32,084 nt of DNA from an uncultured Erysipelotrichaceae bacterium (GCA_902766005.1 CACXCB010000130.1:1-32084); one strand, 5' to 3'; numbered from the stretch's first letter, positions 6,609 through 16,334 are shown. Made by a program: numbers and translations. Notes: generated by a model not told the origin, from the sequence alone.

Positions 6609-9269
6609 ATGAGAGTATATGGTTTGAAAACATTGCATGAAACAGAATTACTGGGTCTGGACACAAGACCGTATTTTTCATGGAAAATGGAAAGCATGGA
6701 AAAGGATACGCTGCAGACAGCGTATCAGATTCAGGTATATCAGGATGATCATCTGATTTATGACACCAAAAAAAGAGAAAGCGACCAGTCTGCATTTGTG
6801 ACCTATGAAGGCATCCCTTTGAAATCCGCCACAAGATATATGTGGAAGGTGACAGTATGGGATAATCATGGCAATGAAGCAGAAGGAGAAACATGGTTTG
6901 AGACAGCCTGTCTGTATCCCGAGGACTGGAAAGCAGTCTGGATTGAATCAGGCATGAAGGCGCAGAAGCGCAAAAAAGGATTCGGAAACCAGCCTGCTCC
7001 GACACTGTTCCGTAAAACATTCCCGCTGGACAGTGAAATCGTTTCAGCACGTTTATATATAACCTGTCATGGTATTTATGAAGCATATATCAATGGTAAA
7101 AGAGCGGACGACCGCTCCTTTGCCCCGGAGTATACTTCTTATGATAAATATCTGTTGTATCAGGTATATGATGTCACCGGTCTTTTGAATAAGGGAGAAA
7201 ATGCCTTCGGTGCGGTAGTTGCGGATGGATGGTATTACTGTCCGATCACCACAATGAGCAAGAAAACCGCAAAACAGCCCCATGCCCTGTTTTATCAGAT
7301 TCAGGTGAAAACCGCTGACGGAAAGACACATTATATCTGTTCCGACGGAAAAGAAAAAACCTCTTCCGGTCCTGTTTGTTTCAGTGACCTGTTTGCCGGA
7401 GAACAGTATGATGCAAGGCTGGAAAAGAAAGGCTGGAATCAGGTTTCATATGATGATTCCGACTGGACACAGGTAAAGATCCTGAAAGAATCAAAAGCGA
7501 ACCTGCATGTGCAGACAGGAGCAGGCGTAAAAGCGGTGAAAGAAGTGCCTGCAAAGAAATATTATGTATCTTCTAAAGGAGAACACATCATTGACTTCGG
7601 CCAGAACATGGCAGGACATGTCAGGTTCAAAGTTAATGAACCTTCGGGAACGGTGATTACCCTGGAACATTTTGAAACACCGGATCAGGAAGGCAACTAT
7701 TTCAACAACATTCTCGGTACCGCAGGTGTCGGAGAAGGGTGTGATCAGAAAGTTGTTTATATTTCCGATGGGGAGGAAGCTGTCTATGAAGCAAAATTCA
7801 GCTTCCACGGTTTCCGTTATGTCAAAGTCAGCGGCATGACAAAGATTAACCCGGATGATTTTACGGCAATCGCAATGTCCACCGCAAAGGAGGAAACAGG
7901 AACATTTGCATGTTCGGATGAAAGAATCAACCGCTTGTATGAAAATACAAGATGGTCGCAAAGATCCAACATGCTGTCGATTCCTACAGACTGCCCGCAG
8001 AGGGAAAAGGCAGGATGGACAGGTGACATCGGCATTTATGCCGCAACCTCCCTGCAGAATGAAGATACAACGAGTCTGTTGGCAAGATGGCTGAACTGTG
8101 TCAGTCAGGATCAGATGGACAGCGGCGCCGTACCGATGGTTGTTCCTTTCAATCAGACATATAAGAGCTTGGACATGATTTTGAAATTTGCAGGTGGCAA
8201 TAAAGGAGATGTCGGTGTAGCCGGATGGGGAGATGCATGCATACTTGTGCCGCTTGCCATGTATCAGCAGACCGGAAATACAGAGGTGCTGAAAGAACAG
8301 TATCAGACAATGAAGGCATGGTGCAATTTCATCATTCATACAGCCGCAAAATACAGGGGAAACAAAAAGATCAGCAAGGATCTGGATAAGTATTTATGGA
8401 ATACGGGATTCCATTATGGGGAATGGCTGATTCCGAGCATGACAAAGAAAGGTCTGAATGACGGCGGGACAATGAAGGAGGCCATTGCAACAGGAAAGCT
8501 GTATATTCCGGAAATATACGGGTATCTGGCAATGAAAAACTTCTCTTATATTGCCGGGCTGTTAGGAGAAAATGAAGATCAGAGATACTATGCAGATATG
8601 GCAGATAAGATGAAAGCTGCCTTTGTAAAAGCGGTTATTACACCGGAAGGAAAAATGCCTGTGGATGTTATGGGAAGCTATATTATTCCATTACATTACG
8701 GACTGGTTCCTGAACAGCTGAAACAATCTTTTGTGGATGAAATACTGCAGAAACTGAAAAAAAACAATGATTGCCTGGATACAGGTTTTCTCGGTACACC
8801 GGTGATTCTGGATACATTGTGTGAAAACGGATATGCACAGAAAGCATATGATCTTCTTTTCCGGGATCAATGTCCTTCATGGTTATATGAAGTGGATCAT
8901 GGGGCAACAACCATATGGGAGAGCTGGATTACCACCAATCCGGATGGATCACCGATGGCAGTCAGCCTGAACCATTATGCATTCGGCTGTGTGGATGACT
9001 GGATGTTCCGCAATATCAACGGCCTTGTTCCGACAGCTCCCGGATATAAAACCTTCCGTGTACAGCCTGTCATGGATGAAAGAATTACAAATGCCGGAAG
9101 GGAATTCCACTCGGAATACGGACTGATCCGGACAGAATGGAAAGTTATTGACGGTCAGTTTGAAATAAAGGTAAAAGTTCCGGCCAATACAAAGGCAGAA
9201 GTCATCCTGCCGGATAACAGTAAATATGAGGTTGGATCGGGAGAGTATTCTTTTGCCTGTGATCTTTAA
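6609..9269 (+). CDS. Alpha-L-rhamnosidase, glycoside hydrolase family 78
   Basis: An 886-residue enzyme that releases L-rhamnose from rhamnosides such as plant glycosides. The order of domains fits GH78: N-terminal beta-sandwich domains (about 1-430, including a Bac_rhamnosid_N-like jelly roll), the (alpha/alpha)6 catalytic barrel (about 440-800), and a C-terminal beta domain. The family signature DCPQREKAGWTGD lies near residue 460 and contains expected acidic catalytic and binding residues. A second block, TTIWESWITT followed by SLNHYAFGCVDDW (about 770-800), is also characteristic. No signal peptide is seen, so the enzyme should act inside the cell on imported glycosides. The start is preceded by AAGGAGAG. 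No transporter or rhamnose catabolic gene is adjacent. Confidence 0.95.
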   Translation: MRVYGLKTLHETELLGLDTRPYFSWKMESMEKDTLQTAYQIQVYQDDHLIYDTKKRESDQSAFVTYEGIPLKSATRYMWKVTVWDNHGNEAEGETWFETACLYPEDWKAVWIESGMKAQKRKKGFGNQPAPTLFRKTFPLDSEIVSARLYITCHGIYEAYINGKRADDRSFAPEYTSYDKYLLYQVYDVTGLLNKGENAFGAVVADGWYYCPITTMSKKTAKQPHALFYQIQVKTADGKTHYICSDGKEKTSSGPVCFSDLFAGEQYDARLEKKGWNQVSYDDSDWTQVKILKESKANLHVQTGAGVKAVKEVPAKKYYVSSKGEHIIDFGQNMAGHVRFKVNEPSGTVITLEHFETPDQEGNYFNNILGTAGVGEGCDQKVVYISDGEEAVYEAKFSFHGFRYVKVSGMTKINPDDFTAIAMSTAKEETGTFACSDERINRLYENTRWSQRSNMLSIPTDCPQREKAGWTGDIGIYAATSLQNEDTTSLLARWLNCVSQDQMDSGAVPMVVPFNQTYKSLDMILKFAGGNKGDVGVAGWGDACILVPLAMYQQTGNTEVLKEQYQTMKAWCNFIIHTAAKYRGNKKISKDLDKYLWNTGFHYGEWLIPSMTKKGLNDGGTMKEAIATGKLYIPEIYGYLAMKNFSYIAGLLGENEDQRYYADMADKMKAAFVKAVITPEGKMPVDVMGSYIIPLHYGLVPEQLKQSFVDEILQKLKKNNDCLDTGFLGTPVILDTLCENGYAQKAYDLLFRDQCPSWLYEVDHGATTIWESWITTNPDGSPMAVSLNHYAFGCVDDWMFRNINGLVPTAPGYKTFRVQPVMDERITNAGREFHSEYGLIRTEWKVIDGQFEIKVKVPANTKAEVILPDNSKYEVGSGEYSFACDL

Positions 9270-9299
9270 AAGAATGTCTGCATCAAAGCAGAGAGTATA

Positions 9300-9327
9300 A
9301 AGCAGTTGAATTAAACTGCTTTTTCTT
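9300..9327 (+). terminator. Intrinsic terminator of the rhamnosidase gene
   Basis: AAGCAGTT (9300-9307) pairs with AACTGCTT (9314-9321) around a 6-base loop, followed by a T-rich tail. Confidence 0.88.
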
Positions 9328-9353
9328 TATGAAGGAAAAGTGATTATCAAGGG

Positions 9354-9384
9354 TTGACCGTTCCCTCGGGAACAAAGGTATATT
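9354..9384 (+). promoter_or_regulatory. MerR-type promoter with perfect dyad
   Basis: TTGACC (9354-9359) and TATATT (9379-9384) are separated by 19 bases. The perfect dyad GTTCCC-TC-GGGAAC (9360-9373) begins right after the -35, the normal placement of a MerR-family operator. It lies 28 bases before the zinc-ribbon protein gene. No MerR gene is adjacent, so the regulator would act in trans. Confidence 0.72.
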
Positions 9385-9411
9385 TAGAAGGATCAGGGGG
9401 TGTGATGAAAT

Positions 9412-10035
9412 ATGAGCACAACAGAAAACAACACAAAAGAATCCGCATTGCTTCCTGCGGTCTGTACCCAATGCGGAGGACAGCTGACCGTTGATCCCTC
9501 ACAGGAAGCTGCCGTTTGTCCGTTTTGCGGAACACCGTTTATCGTAAAGAAGGCAATTAATCAATATAATACAGTACATGTTCAGAACAATGTCCGCATT
9601 CAGCATGGCAAAAGAGGTGTATTTGAATCTGCTGCAGAATTGATTGACCATCAACTGGAACGGGAACACAATGCCAATATTCGTCAGCAGGAACTGCTGC
9701 TGGAAAGGGAAAAAATAAACCTGGTAAAAGAAACAAGGAAAAAGGAACAGAGTGCAAAATTCTGGAAAAATGTAGCTTATTTCTTCGGATGGATCTATTG
9801 TTTCCCGATTCCTTTAATGCTTGTGTTAAAAAAGAAAGATAATATTGATCCCGTAAAAAAGAAATACTATATCATTGCGGCATGGGTTGTATACTTTCTG
9901 CTTGTTTTCGGTGTGGGAGGCAGTTCGAAAAGAAGTGAAAAAACAGGAATGTATGGAAATGAGCAGGTTCTGATGGTATCACATGAATGTGATCAAACAG
10001 ATTTCTTTTTAGATCAAATCCAAACAGAAGGTTGA
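9412..10035 (+). CDS. Zinc-ribbon membrane protein of unknown function
   Basis: A 207-residue protein with four visible parts. First is a zinc ribbon with Cys18, Cys21, Cys36 and Cys39 (CTQC...CPFC). Second is a charged, probably coiled-coil stretch (about 75-120). Third are two hydrophobic segments (about 123-140 and 153-170) separated by a lysine-rich loop. Last is a short polar tail. This is a common layout for bacterial proteins that are annotated only as zinc-ribbon domain proteins; I do not recognise a defined function. The ATG at 9412 follows a GGGGGTG ribosome site. It is transcribed alone from a promoter with MerR-type spacing and ends at a hairpin shared with the convergent hydrolase gene. 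Confidence 0.8.
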   Translation: MSTTENNTKESALLPAVCTQCGGQLTVDPSQEAAVCPFCGTPFIVKKAINQYNTVHVQNNVRIQHGKRGVFESAAELIDHQLEREHNANIRQQELLLEREKINLVKETRKKEQSAKFWKNVAYFFGWIYCFPIPLMLVLKKKDNIDPVKKKYYIIAAWVVYFLLVFGVGGSSKRSEKTGMYGNEQVLMVSHECDQTDFFLDQIQTEG

Positions 10036-10036
10036 A

Positions 10037-10059
10037 AAAAGAAGGGGGTACCTTCTTTT
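10037..10059. terminator. Bidirectional terminator between convergent genes
   Basis: AAAAGAAGG (10037-10045) pairs with CCTTCTTTT (10051-10059) around a 5-base loop. The A and T arms give a U-rich tail in both directions. It serves the zinc-ribbon gene (plus) and the hydrolase (minus). Confidence 0.75.
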
Positions 10060-10805
10060 CATCTGTCAGTTTCCGTTAAAAAATCCTGTATGGCACGGAC
10101 GACGATGTCTGTATGGAAATCGTAACAGTGATTATCATCCGGCACGACGACAAGCCTGCAGTTCTCATATTGTCCGGATGCATCGATGGAATACTGCAGC
10201 GGAACAGCCTCATCTTTGTCACCATGGATTAATAAAACAGGTTTTGGATATTTGCGGATGGAATCTTCCACATGAATGAGTTGTGCACAACGGAAATAAT
10301 TGCCTCTGATTGTGTGAGGACCCAGGGATAATACATCCGGTATGTGATTGGGATCAAATGTCATTCCGAGCATACCGCCTTTTCTTGCACCATCCGGTAT
10401 GACAAGGGCAGGGGACAATGGAATAAGGGCTTTGATGTCATCTGCACGCATGCCTGCAGCAAGCATTACTAACAATCCACCCTGTGAATGACCGCACAGA
10501 TATATGTCTGTCACGAAATCCAGTGTTTTGGCATAATCGATGATAGTCATGGCATTACTGATCCACTTGAACATTGTATGATCTTTGAATGCACCTCCGC
10601 TTTGCCCATGGCCATAGAGCTCAACTCTCAATGTCGCAAAACCGATTGTATTCATGCCTTTGGATACTGCCACAATGTGCTCCTCCTCCATATGTCCGGT
10701 TAATCCGTGGAAGACAATGACTAATGGGCATTTTTCTTTTCCTTCGGGCATTTCCAGTTTTGCATGAAGCCGGATGTGATCATCCATAATGTAAAATTCC
10801 TGCAT
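10059..10805 (-). CDS. Alpha/beta hydrolase (esterase/lipase type)
   Basis: A 248-residue cytoplasmic hydrolase. The nucleophile elbow is GHSQGG (Ser107); the acid and base are probably in IHGDKDEAVP (about residue 202) and DDNHCYDF (about 230). An oxyanion-type HGLTGH motif lies near residue 33, and LRVELYGHGQSGG follows. The overall pattern resembles cinnamoyl/feruloyl esterase-like and serine aminopeptidase S33-like hydrolases; the actual ester substrate cannot be told. The start at 10805 is supported by GGAG 7 bases upstream. Longer in-frame extensions run into the divergent reductase gene and look non-coding. A feruloyl-type esterase would fit a plant-glycoside-using neighbourhood, but this is inference. 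Confidence 0.88.
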   Translation of the reverse strand: MQEFYIMDDHIRLHAKLEMPEGKEKCPLVIVFHGLTGHMEEEHIVAVSKGMNTIGFATLRVELYGHGQSGGAFKDHTMFKWISNAMTIIDYAKTLDFVTDIYLCGHSQGGLLVMLAAGMRADDIKALIPLSPALVIPDGARKGGMLGMTFDPNHIPDVLSLGPHTIRGNYFRCAQLIHVEDSIRKYPKPVLLIHGDKDEAVPLQYSIDASGQYENCRLVVVPDDNHCYDFHTDIVVRAIQDFLTETDR

Positions 10806-10871
10806 ATTTTTCTCCGTTTCTTTAGAACATTCTATCATGGATTTTCTTTGACGGGGAATGTGGCTTATGAA

Positions 10872-10900
10872 TTTGGTTTTGAGAAAAATGATGGTAAAAT
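10872..10900 (+). promoter_or_regulatory. Candidate promoter of the second aldo/keto reductase
   Basis: TTTGGT (10872-10877), a 17-base spacer, and TAAAAT (10895-10900), 23 bases before the start codon. The -10 is good, the -35 weak. Confidence 0.45.
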
Positions 10901-10923
10901 GAATGCATGTAAGGAGAGAAAAA

Positions 10924-11787
10924 ATGGAGTACAGAGAATTAAGCAATGGTTTAAAGATTCCAATGGAAGGTTTCGGTGTTTTCCGCGTTCCGGACAAGGC
11001 AGAATGTAAAGAATCCGTCTTAAATGCAATCCGCACAGGTTATCGCTTAATCGATACGGCTGCAGCCTATACCAACGAGGATGCAGTGGGAGAAGCAGTA
11101 AAAGAAGCAATTGCCGAAGGCATTTGTACACGTGAAGAGCTGTTTATCACTTCCAAACTCTGGGTATCCGGCATGAAGAATTATGATACCGCAAAAGCAG
11201 CGATCGATGCATCTATCGAAAAATCCGGTCTGGAATATCTGGATCTGTATCTTTTGCATCAGGCAATGGGTGACTATTTCAGCGCATGGAGAGCTATGGA
11301 AGATGCTTACAAAGAAGGAAAGCTGAAAGCAATCGGCGTTTCCAACTTCTATCCGAATATTTTGACAAATTTCTGTGAAACAGTTGAAATACCGCCAATG
11401 GTTAACCAGGTGGAATTGCATCCGTATTTCGTACAGAAAGAAGCTTTGGAAACCATGGAATACTACCATGTCATTCCTGAGGCATGGGCACCTCTTGGAG
11501 GAGGAAGATACAATCCCTTTGAAGATGAAATGTTGAAGGGTATTGCCCAGGCACACAATAAGACTGTAGGACAGGTTATTCTGAGATGGAATGTGCAAAG
11601 AGGCGTGGTCATTCTTCCAAAATCTACACACCTGAACAGAATACAGGAGAACTTTGATATCTGGGATTTCTGTTTGACAGATGATGAAATGGAGAAGATT
11701 TCTTCTTTGGATATGGGACCGGGCGGAACCAGAACAAAGCATTTTGATCCTGACTTTGTACGCATGTGTCTCGGCATTCAACATTAA
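10924..11787 (+). CDS. Aldo/keto reductase
   Basis: A 287-residue single-domain NADPH-dependent reductase of aldehydes or ketones. The tetrad is intact: IDTAAAYTNE (Asp and Tyr, about residues 42-49), TSKLW (Lys, about 77), and LYLLHQ (His, about 110). The motif KAIGVSNF and the C-terminal VILPKSTHLNRIQEN, which binds the NADPH phosphate, are also present. The sequence is closest in style to the AKR5 group (diketogulonate or methylglyoxal reductase-like), but the physiological substrate is unknown. The start follows AAGGAGAG. It is monocistronic, with its own terminator. Confidence 0.93.
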   Translation: MEYRELSNGLKIPMEGFGVFRVPDKAECKESVLNAIRTGYRLIDTAAAYTNEDAVGEAVKEAIAEGICTREELFITSKLWVSGMKNYDTAKAAIDASIEKSGLEYLDLYLLHQAMGDYFSAWRAMEDAYKEGKLKAIGVSNFYPNILTNFCETVEIPPMVNQVELHPYFVQKEALETMEYYHVIPEAWAPLGGGRYNPFEDEMLKGIAQAHNKTVGQVILRWNVQRGVVILPKSTHLNRIQENFDIWDFCLTDDEMEKISSLDMGPGGTRTKHFDPDFVRMCLGIQH

Positions 11788-11809
11788 TCAGCTGAAAAGC
11801 TGATTTTTT
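11786..11809 (+). terminator. Intrinsic terminator of the second aldo/keto reductase
   Basis: AATCAGCT (11786-11793) pairs perfectly with AGCTGATT (11798-11805) around a GAAA tetraloop, followed by T to 11809. The left arm overlaps the stop codon. Confidence 0.9.
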
Positions 11810-11831
11810 AAACGGGGAAGCATATTCCTAA

Positions 11832-11844
11832 AATACATTGTATT
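11832..11844. repeat. Short dyad upstream of the LysR gene
   Basis: AATACA-T-TGTATT is a perfect 13-base odd dyad about 40 bases before the LysR start. It could be an autoregulatory site, but it does not match the dyad upstream of the MFS gene. Confidence 0.3.
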
Positions 11845-11882
11845 CATGCTAAAATAATAGTCATCAAACCGGGAGGCAGATT

Positions 11883-12761
11883 ATGAATTTACAGGTTCTG
11901 GAATATTATCTGGCAATTTGCCGAGAAAAAAGTTTTTCAGCGGCAGCTGAAGCCATTCATATCTCCCAACCCACCCTCTCCCGACAGATTGCCGATTTGG
12001 AAGCAGAACTAGGCAAACAGCTTTTCATACGTACAAGGAAACAGCTTGTATTGACGGATGAAGGCATGCTGCTAAAGGTCAGGGCGGAAGAAATTCTTTC
12101 CCTGGTAGATAAGACGGAACAGGAGATTATCGGGAACGATATTGCCTTGACAGGGGATATCATGATCGGTGCTGCTGAAACACCGGGAATGCATATGATT
12201 ACACTTGCTGCACACCGGCTGCAGAAAGAACATCCCGGCATTCGCATTCATATTTCCAGCGGGGATGAAACAGATATGGGCTGGCAACTGGATCATGGGC
12301 TGGTTGATCTGGCTGTTATATTCGGAGATGTTGATCATGAAAAGTACAATTCTTTTACCATGCCTCACGAGGATATATTCGGCATATACATGCGCAAGGA
12401 TGATCCGCTTTCCCAAAAAGAAAAAATCCTGCCGGAACAGGATCTATTAAACAAATCGTTAATTATCAATCGAAATTCATCAGGGTACCTGATTCCGGGT
12501 GTGCCCCTGCATCAGTTTCATATTGCAGGAACATACAATCTTCTATACAATGCGTCATTGATGGCAGAAGATGGAATCGGTTATGTCGTGGGGTTGAAAG
12601 ATGTTTTGAGTACGGAAGGAACATCTCTTTGTTTCCGGCCGTTTGAACCGGAGTATCGTGTAGCCAAATACCTGATTTGGAAAAAGAATCAGATTTTGAA
12701 GAAACCTCTGGAACTTTTTCTGGAAGAAATATATAAACTGGCTGCTGAAGAACAGGATTAA
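11883..12761 (+). CDS. LysR-family transcriptional regulator
   Basis: A 292-residue LysR protein. The N-terminal winged helix carries the family signature (SFSAAAEAIHISQPTLSRQI, about residues 19-38), followed by the linker helix and a periplasmic-binding-protein-like effector domain (about 88-290) with GDIMIGAAETPGM as its opening strand. The effector is unknown. The start follows GGGAGG. The gene is convergent with the MFS transporter and the two share overlapping stop codons. A T-N11-A type dyad at -66 of the MFS promoter makes that transporter a candidate target, although LysR targets are usually divergent. Confidence 0.93.
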   Translation: MNLQVLEYYLAICREKSFSAAAEAIHISQPTLSRQIADLEAELGKQLFIRTRKQLVLTDEGMLLKVRAEEILSLVDKTEQEIIGNDIALTGDIMIGAAETPGMHMITLAAHRLQKEHPGIRIHISSGDETDMGWQLDHGLVDLAVIFGDVDHEKYNSFTMPHEDIFGIYMRKDDPLSQKEKILPEQDLLNKSLIINRNSSGYLIPGVPLHQFHIAGTYNLLYNASLMAEDGIGYVVGLKDVLSTEGTSLCFRPFEPEYRVAKYLIWKKNQILKKPLELFLEEIYKLAAEEQD

Positions 12762-12778
12762 GCTTCCTGTTCTTTTTT
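12748..12778. terminator. Terminator hairpin containing both stop codons of a convergent pair
   Basis: AAGAACAGG (12748-12756) pairs with CCTGTTCTT (12766-12774) around a 9-base loop, then TTTT. The loop holds TTAA (12758-12761), which supplies TAA to both the LysR gene and the MFS gene. On the minus strand the tail is weaker. Confidence 0.8.
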
Positions 12779-13894
12779 GGTGAAAAAGAACCCAAGAACC
12801 ATAAGTATCAGGAAGATGACACCTGTCGCAACAAACTGTCCGGAAAGATTGTTTGTAAACATCTCTAAGATTGTGCCGAGATACGGAGCTGCAAATGCAC
12901 CTAAACCCTGAAATACCAGAATGACGGTTGTTCCTTCAGTGCCGAAGGCAGAGACATTTTCCTGTAAATAAGGAACAAAGGCAAGATAGCCAAAGCCGAG
13001 AATGAAGGATGCAATAGCAAGCAATATGATATTTCCGGAAACAGCTGCCAAGAAAAATCCTGCAGCACAGATCAGAAAGAAAGCCGGAAGGGAAATGGAT
13101 TTCAGTTTCTGCTTCATTGTTCCGTAGATCATGCCTGCAATTAAGGATCCACCGGAAATGCACATGACAAGCAGGCTGCCTGTACCTTCTGTGGCAATCG
13201 CTTTTTCTGTTGCCAAAGATGCACATTTAATCACAAACAATGTTGCACTGAGAACAGCGACAAACATCAGCAATCCTGTTGTGTATAATGAAACTTTGCT
13301 TTGTTTTACAGGGCTGTCTGTACTTGCGGCAGAAGTGCGGATGGAGCCGACATGAGGGATGAAGAAGAGAACAAGGAAGAATACCGCAAACCCGAAAAGG
13401 TAAACAAGGAAGGAGATATTCCAGCCGAATACAAGCAGTCTTCCGGCGATGAAAGCCGTCACCATACTTGCAAGTCCTCCGGCACTGCCCTGCAGGCCGA
13501 TCATTTTGCTTCTTTCTTCACCTTGGAAAAAATAGACAATCAGGATTAACAAGGAAGAGGAAATTAATCCGCATCCAAATCCAAATATTGCTCTGCAGAA
13601 AAGGATCAGATATACATTGTTCAACAGTAATGGCAATGTTCCTGAAACTGCAGATAGCAGACATCCTGCCAGAACCGTTTTCTTATAGCCAAGTGCAGAG
13701 GCAATCTTGGAAGAAAAGAGTACAGCTGTCATTGACAGTAAGGATGGAATTGTCGTCAGCAATTCAATCATGGAAACAGGAACATTCGGAAATGCTTCGG
13801 CCATTGCCGGGATATTTCCGGCAACCGCATTGACAGAAGCTGTAACGAAGCAGCAGGACAGCAGTGCAATTTTCAGAATCAGGTTGTTTTTCAT
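12758..13894 (-). CDS. Major facilitator superfamily transporter
   Basis: A 378-residue membrane protein with about 12 predicted transmembrane helices. Family features include GYKKTVLAGCLLSAVSGTLP near the helix 2-3 loop and the helix 4-5 FGFGCGLISSSLLI region. A long charged central loop (about 175-195) separates the halves. It resembles the drug/metabolite efflux branch (YfcJ/arabinose-efflux-like permeases), but the substrate is not evident. The start at 13894 follows CAGGAGGAAA. It has a promoter at about 13918-13946 with a LysR-type dyad upstream. Confidence 0.92.
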   Translation of the reverse strand: MKNNLILKIALLSCCFVTASVNAVAGNIPAMAEAFPNVPVSMIELLTTIPSLLSMTAVLFSSKIASALGYKKTVLAGCLLSAVSGTLPLLLNNVYLILFCRAIFGFGCGLISSSLLILIVYFFQGEERSKMIGLQGSAGGLASMVTAFIAGRLLVFGWNISFLVYLFGFAVFFLVLFFIPHVGSIRTSAASTDSPVKQSKVSLYTTGLLMFVAVLSATLFVIKCASLATEKAIATEGTGSLLVMCISGGSLIAGMIYGTMKQKLKSISLPAFFLICAAGFFLAAVSGNIILLAIASFILGFGYLAFVPYLQENVSAFGTEGTTVILVFQGLGAFAAPYLGTILEMFTNNLSGQFVATGVIFLILMVLGFFFTKKEQEA

Positions 13895-13917
13895 GGTGTT
13901 TCCTCCTGTATGCTTCT

Positions 13918-13946
13918 ATTATAGGTACTTTCTCTAAATATTTAAA
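13918..13946 (-). promoter_or_regulatory. Promoter of the MFS transporter gene
   Basis: On the minus strand, TTTAAA (13946-13941) and TATAAT (13923-13918) are separated by 17 bases. The -10 is perfect and the -35 poor, as in activator-dependent promoters. Confidence 0.6.
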
Positions 13947-13959
13947 ATATCAATATTAA

Positions 13960-13994
13960 ATATAGCTGTATTCAAATATTGAATATAACTATAT
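13960..13994. promoter_or_regulatory. Long AT-rich inverted repeat with LysR-type core
   Basis: Sixteen-base arms (13960-13975 and 13979-13994) match at 14 of 16 positions around ATA. The core TTCAA-ATA-TTGAA (13971-13983) fits the LysR T-N11-A pattern. Its centre is about 66 bases upstream of the likely MFS start of transcription, the normal place for a LysR recognition site. It could also be a transcript-end hairpin for the DeoR gene, although it lacks a T-run. Confidence 0.55.
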
Positions 13995-14033
13995 TGCTTA
14001 ATATTTCACTGATGTTTGTGGAATAGGTGTTTA

Positions 14034-14780
14034 TCAGGAAATGATGACTTCGATATTTTTATCTGAAAGACTATGTACAATTTCCTGCGAAATGTTTGTA
14101 TCGGTAATGACATATTTGGGTTGTTCCTTCACATTGATCGGAACCGTACCAAGGACGGAGAATTTCTCGCTTTCTGTCAAAACGACAATATTCTCGGCAG
14201 AATTAGCCATATCCCTGACAGCTTGTGCCCTCATCTGGTCCTTATTGGTAAAACCGGTTCTTTCACTCCATCCGTCAGTACCGATGAAGAAATATTTTAC
14301 ATAATAGTTGGAAACACCCTCTCTGACCATCGGACCTACAAGGCATTGTGAATCCTGCTGATAGATGCCGCCCAAAAGAACAATCTGTATGTTTTCATTG
14401 CGGATATAGTCCGCAATGAAGGCACTGTTCGTGACAATGGTTACATTTTTCTTTGTCTTTGCAATCTGTAAGGCAGCTAATGCACAACAGCTGCCGTTTT
14501 CAATCATGACGGTATCTCCGTCATGAACCATCTCAACAGCTTTGTTTGCAATCTTCATCTTTTCTTCATAATGATATGCCAGTCTGCGGTTGATGTTGTC
14601 GGAACTGTTTAATTCCGCATATCCGTGAATGCGTTTGACCATCTGTCTTTTTTCAAGCGCATCCAGATCCTTTCGGATTGTTACTTGAGATACCCCTAAC
14701 AAATCGGATAATTCTACGACTTCCATCCGGTTATGCTCTGTTAAGAGTTCCAGTATTTTTGTTTCTCTTTCTTTTTTCAT
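14034..14780 (-). CDS. DeoR-family transcriptional regulator
   Basis: A 248-residue repressor-type protein with an N-terminal DeoR helix-turn-helix (LSDLLGVSQVTIRKDLDALE, about residues 20-39) and a C-terminal sugar-phosphate sensing domain (DeoRC). The latter shows GDTVMIENGSCCALAALQIA, VTNSAFIADYI and LLGGIYQ. These proteins usually respond to phosphorylated sugars, which agrees with the adjacent 6-phospho-beta-glucosidase gene upstream on the same strand. The ATG at 14780 is supported by AGGTG 6 bases upstream; a GTG three codons earlier is too close. The preceding terminator suggests that it has its own promoter. Confidence 0.92.
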   Translation of the reverse strand: MKKERETKILELLTEHNRMEVVELSDLLGVSQVTIRKDLDALEKRQMVKRIHGYAELNSSDNINRRLAYHYEEKMKIANKAVEMVHDGDTVMIENGSCCALAALQIAKTKKNVTIVTNSAFIADYIRNENIQIVLLGGIYQQDSQCLVGPMVREGVSNYYVKYFFIGTDGWSERTGFTNKDQMRAQAVRDMANSAENIVVLTESEKFSVLGTVPINVKEQPKYVITDTNISQEIVHSLSDKNIEVIIS

Positions 14781-14814
14781 TCGAATCACCTAATTTCATT
14801 TTAAAAGAAATTGG

Positions 14815-14826
14815 TTTCAAATGAAA
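14815..14826. promoter_or_regulatory. Candidate DeoR-family operator
   Basis: TTTCA-AA-TGAAA is a perfect inverted repeat in the DeoR gene's own upstream region, the kind of sequence bound by several DeoR/GlpR-type repressors. It suggests autoregulation. Confidence 0.35.
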
Positions 14827-14827
14827 G

Positions 14828-14851
14828 AAAAAAGATGCATTACTGCATCTT
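14828..14851 (-). terminator. Intrinsic terminator of the GH1 gene
   Basis: On the minus strand, AAGATGCA and TGCATCTT (plus 14844-14851 and 14832-14839) form an 8-bp stem around a 4-base loop, followed by TTTT. It starts at the base after the GH1 stop codon. Confidence 0.88.
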
Positions 14852-16318
<1,467 letters not shown>

Positions 16319-16334
16319 TCAACTTTCTTTTAAC

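Noticed and set aside
7491..8339. Long open frame (about 280 codons) on the minus strand inside the rhamnosidase gene
   Set aside because: It lies wholly antisense to a well-conserved GH78 gene, is rich in Cys and His in the manner of a shadow frame, and has no ribosome site.
10806..11036. N-terminal extension of the alpha/beta hydrolase by 77 residues
   Set aside because: It overlaps the divergent reductase promoter and start, and the residues look unlike any hydrolase N-terminus.
11047..11784. Minus-strand open frame of 245 codons opposite the second aldo/keto reductase
   Set aside because: The plus-strand gene has all AKR motifs and a ribosome site. The antisense frame has unusual composition and no recognisable domain.
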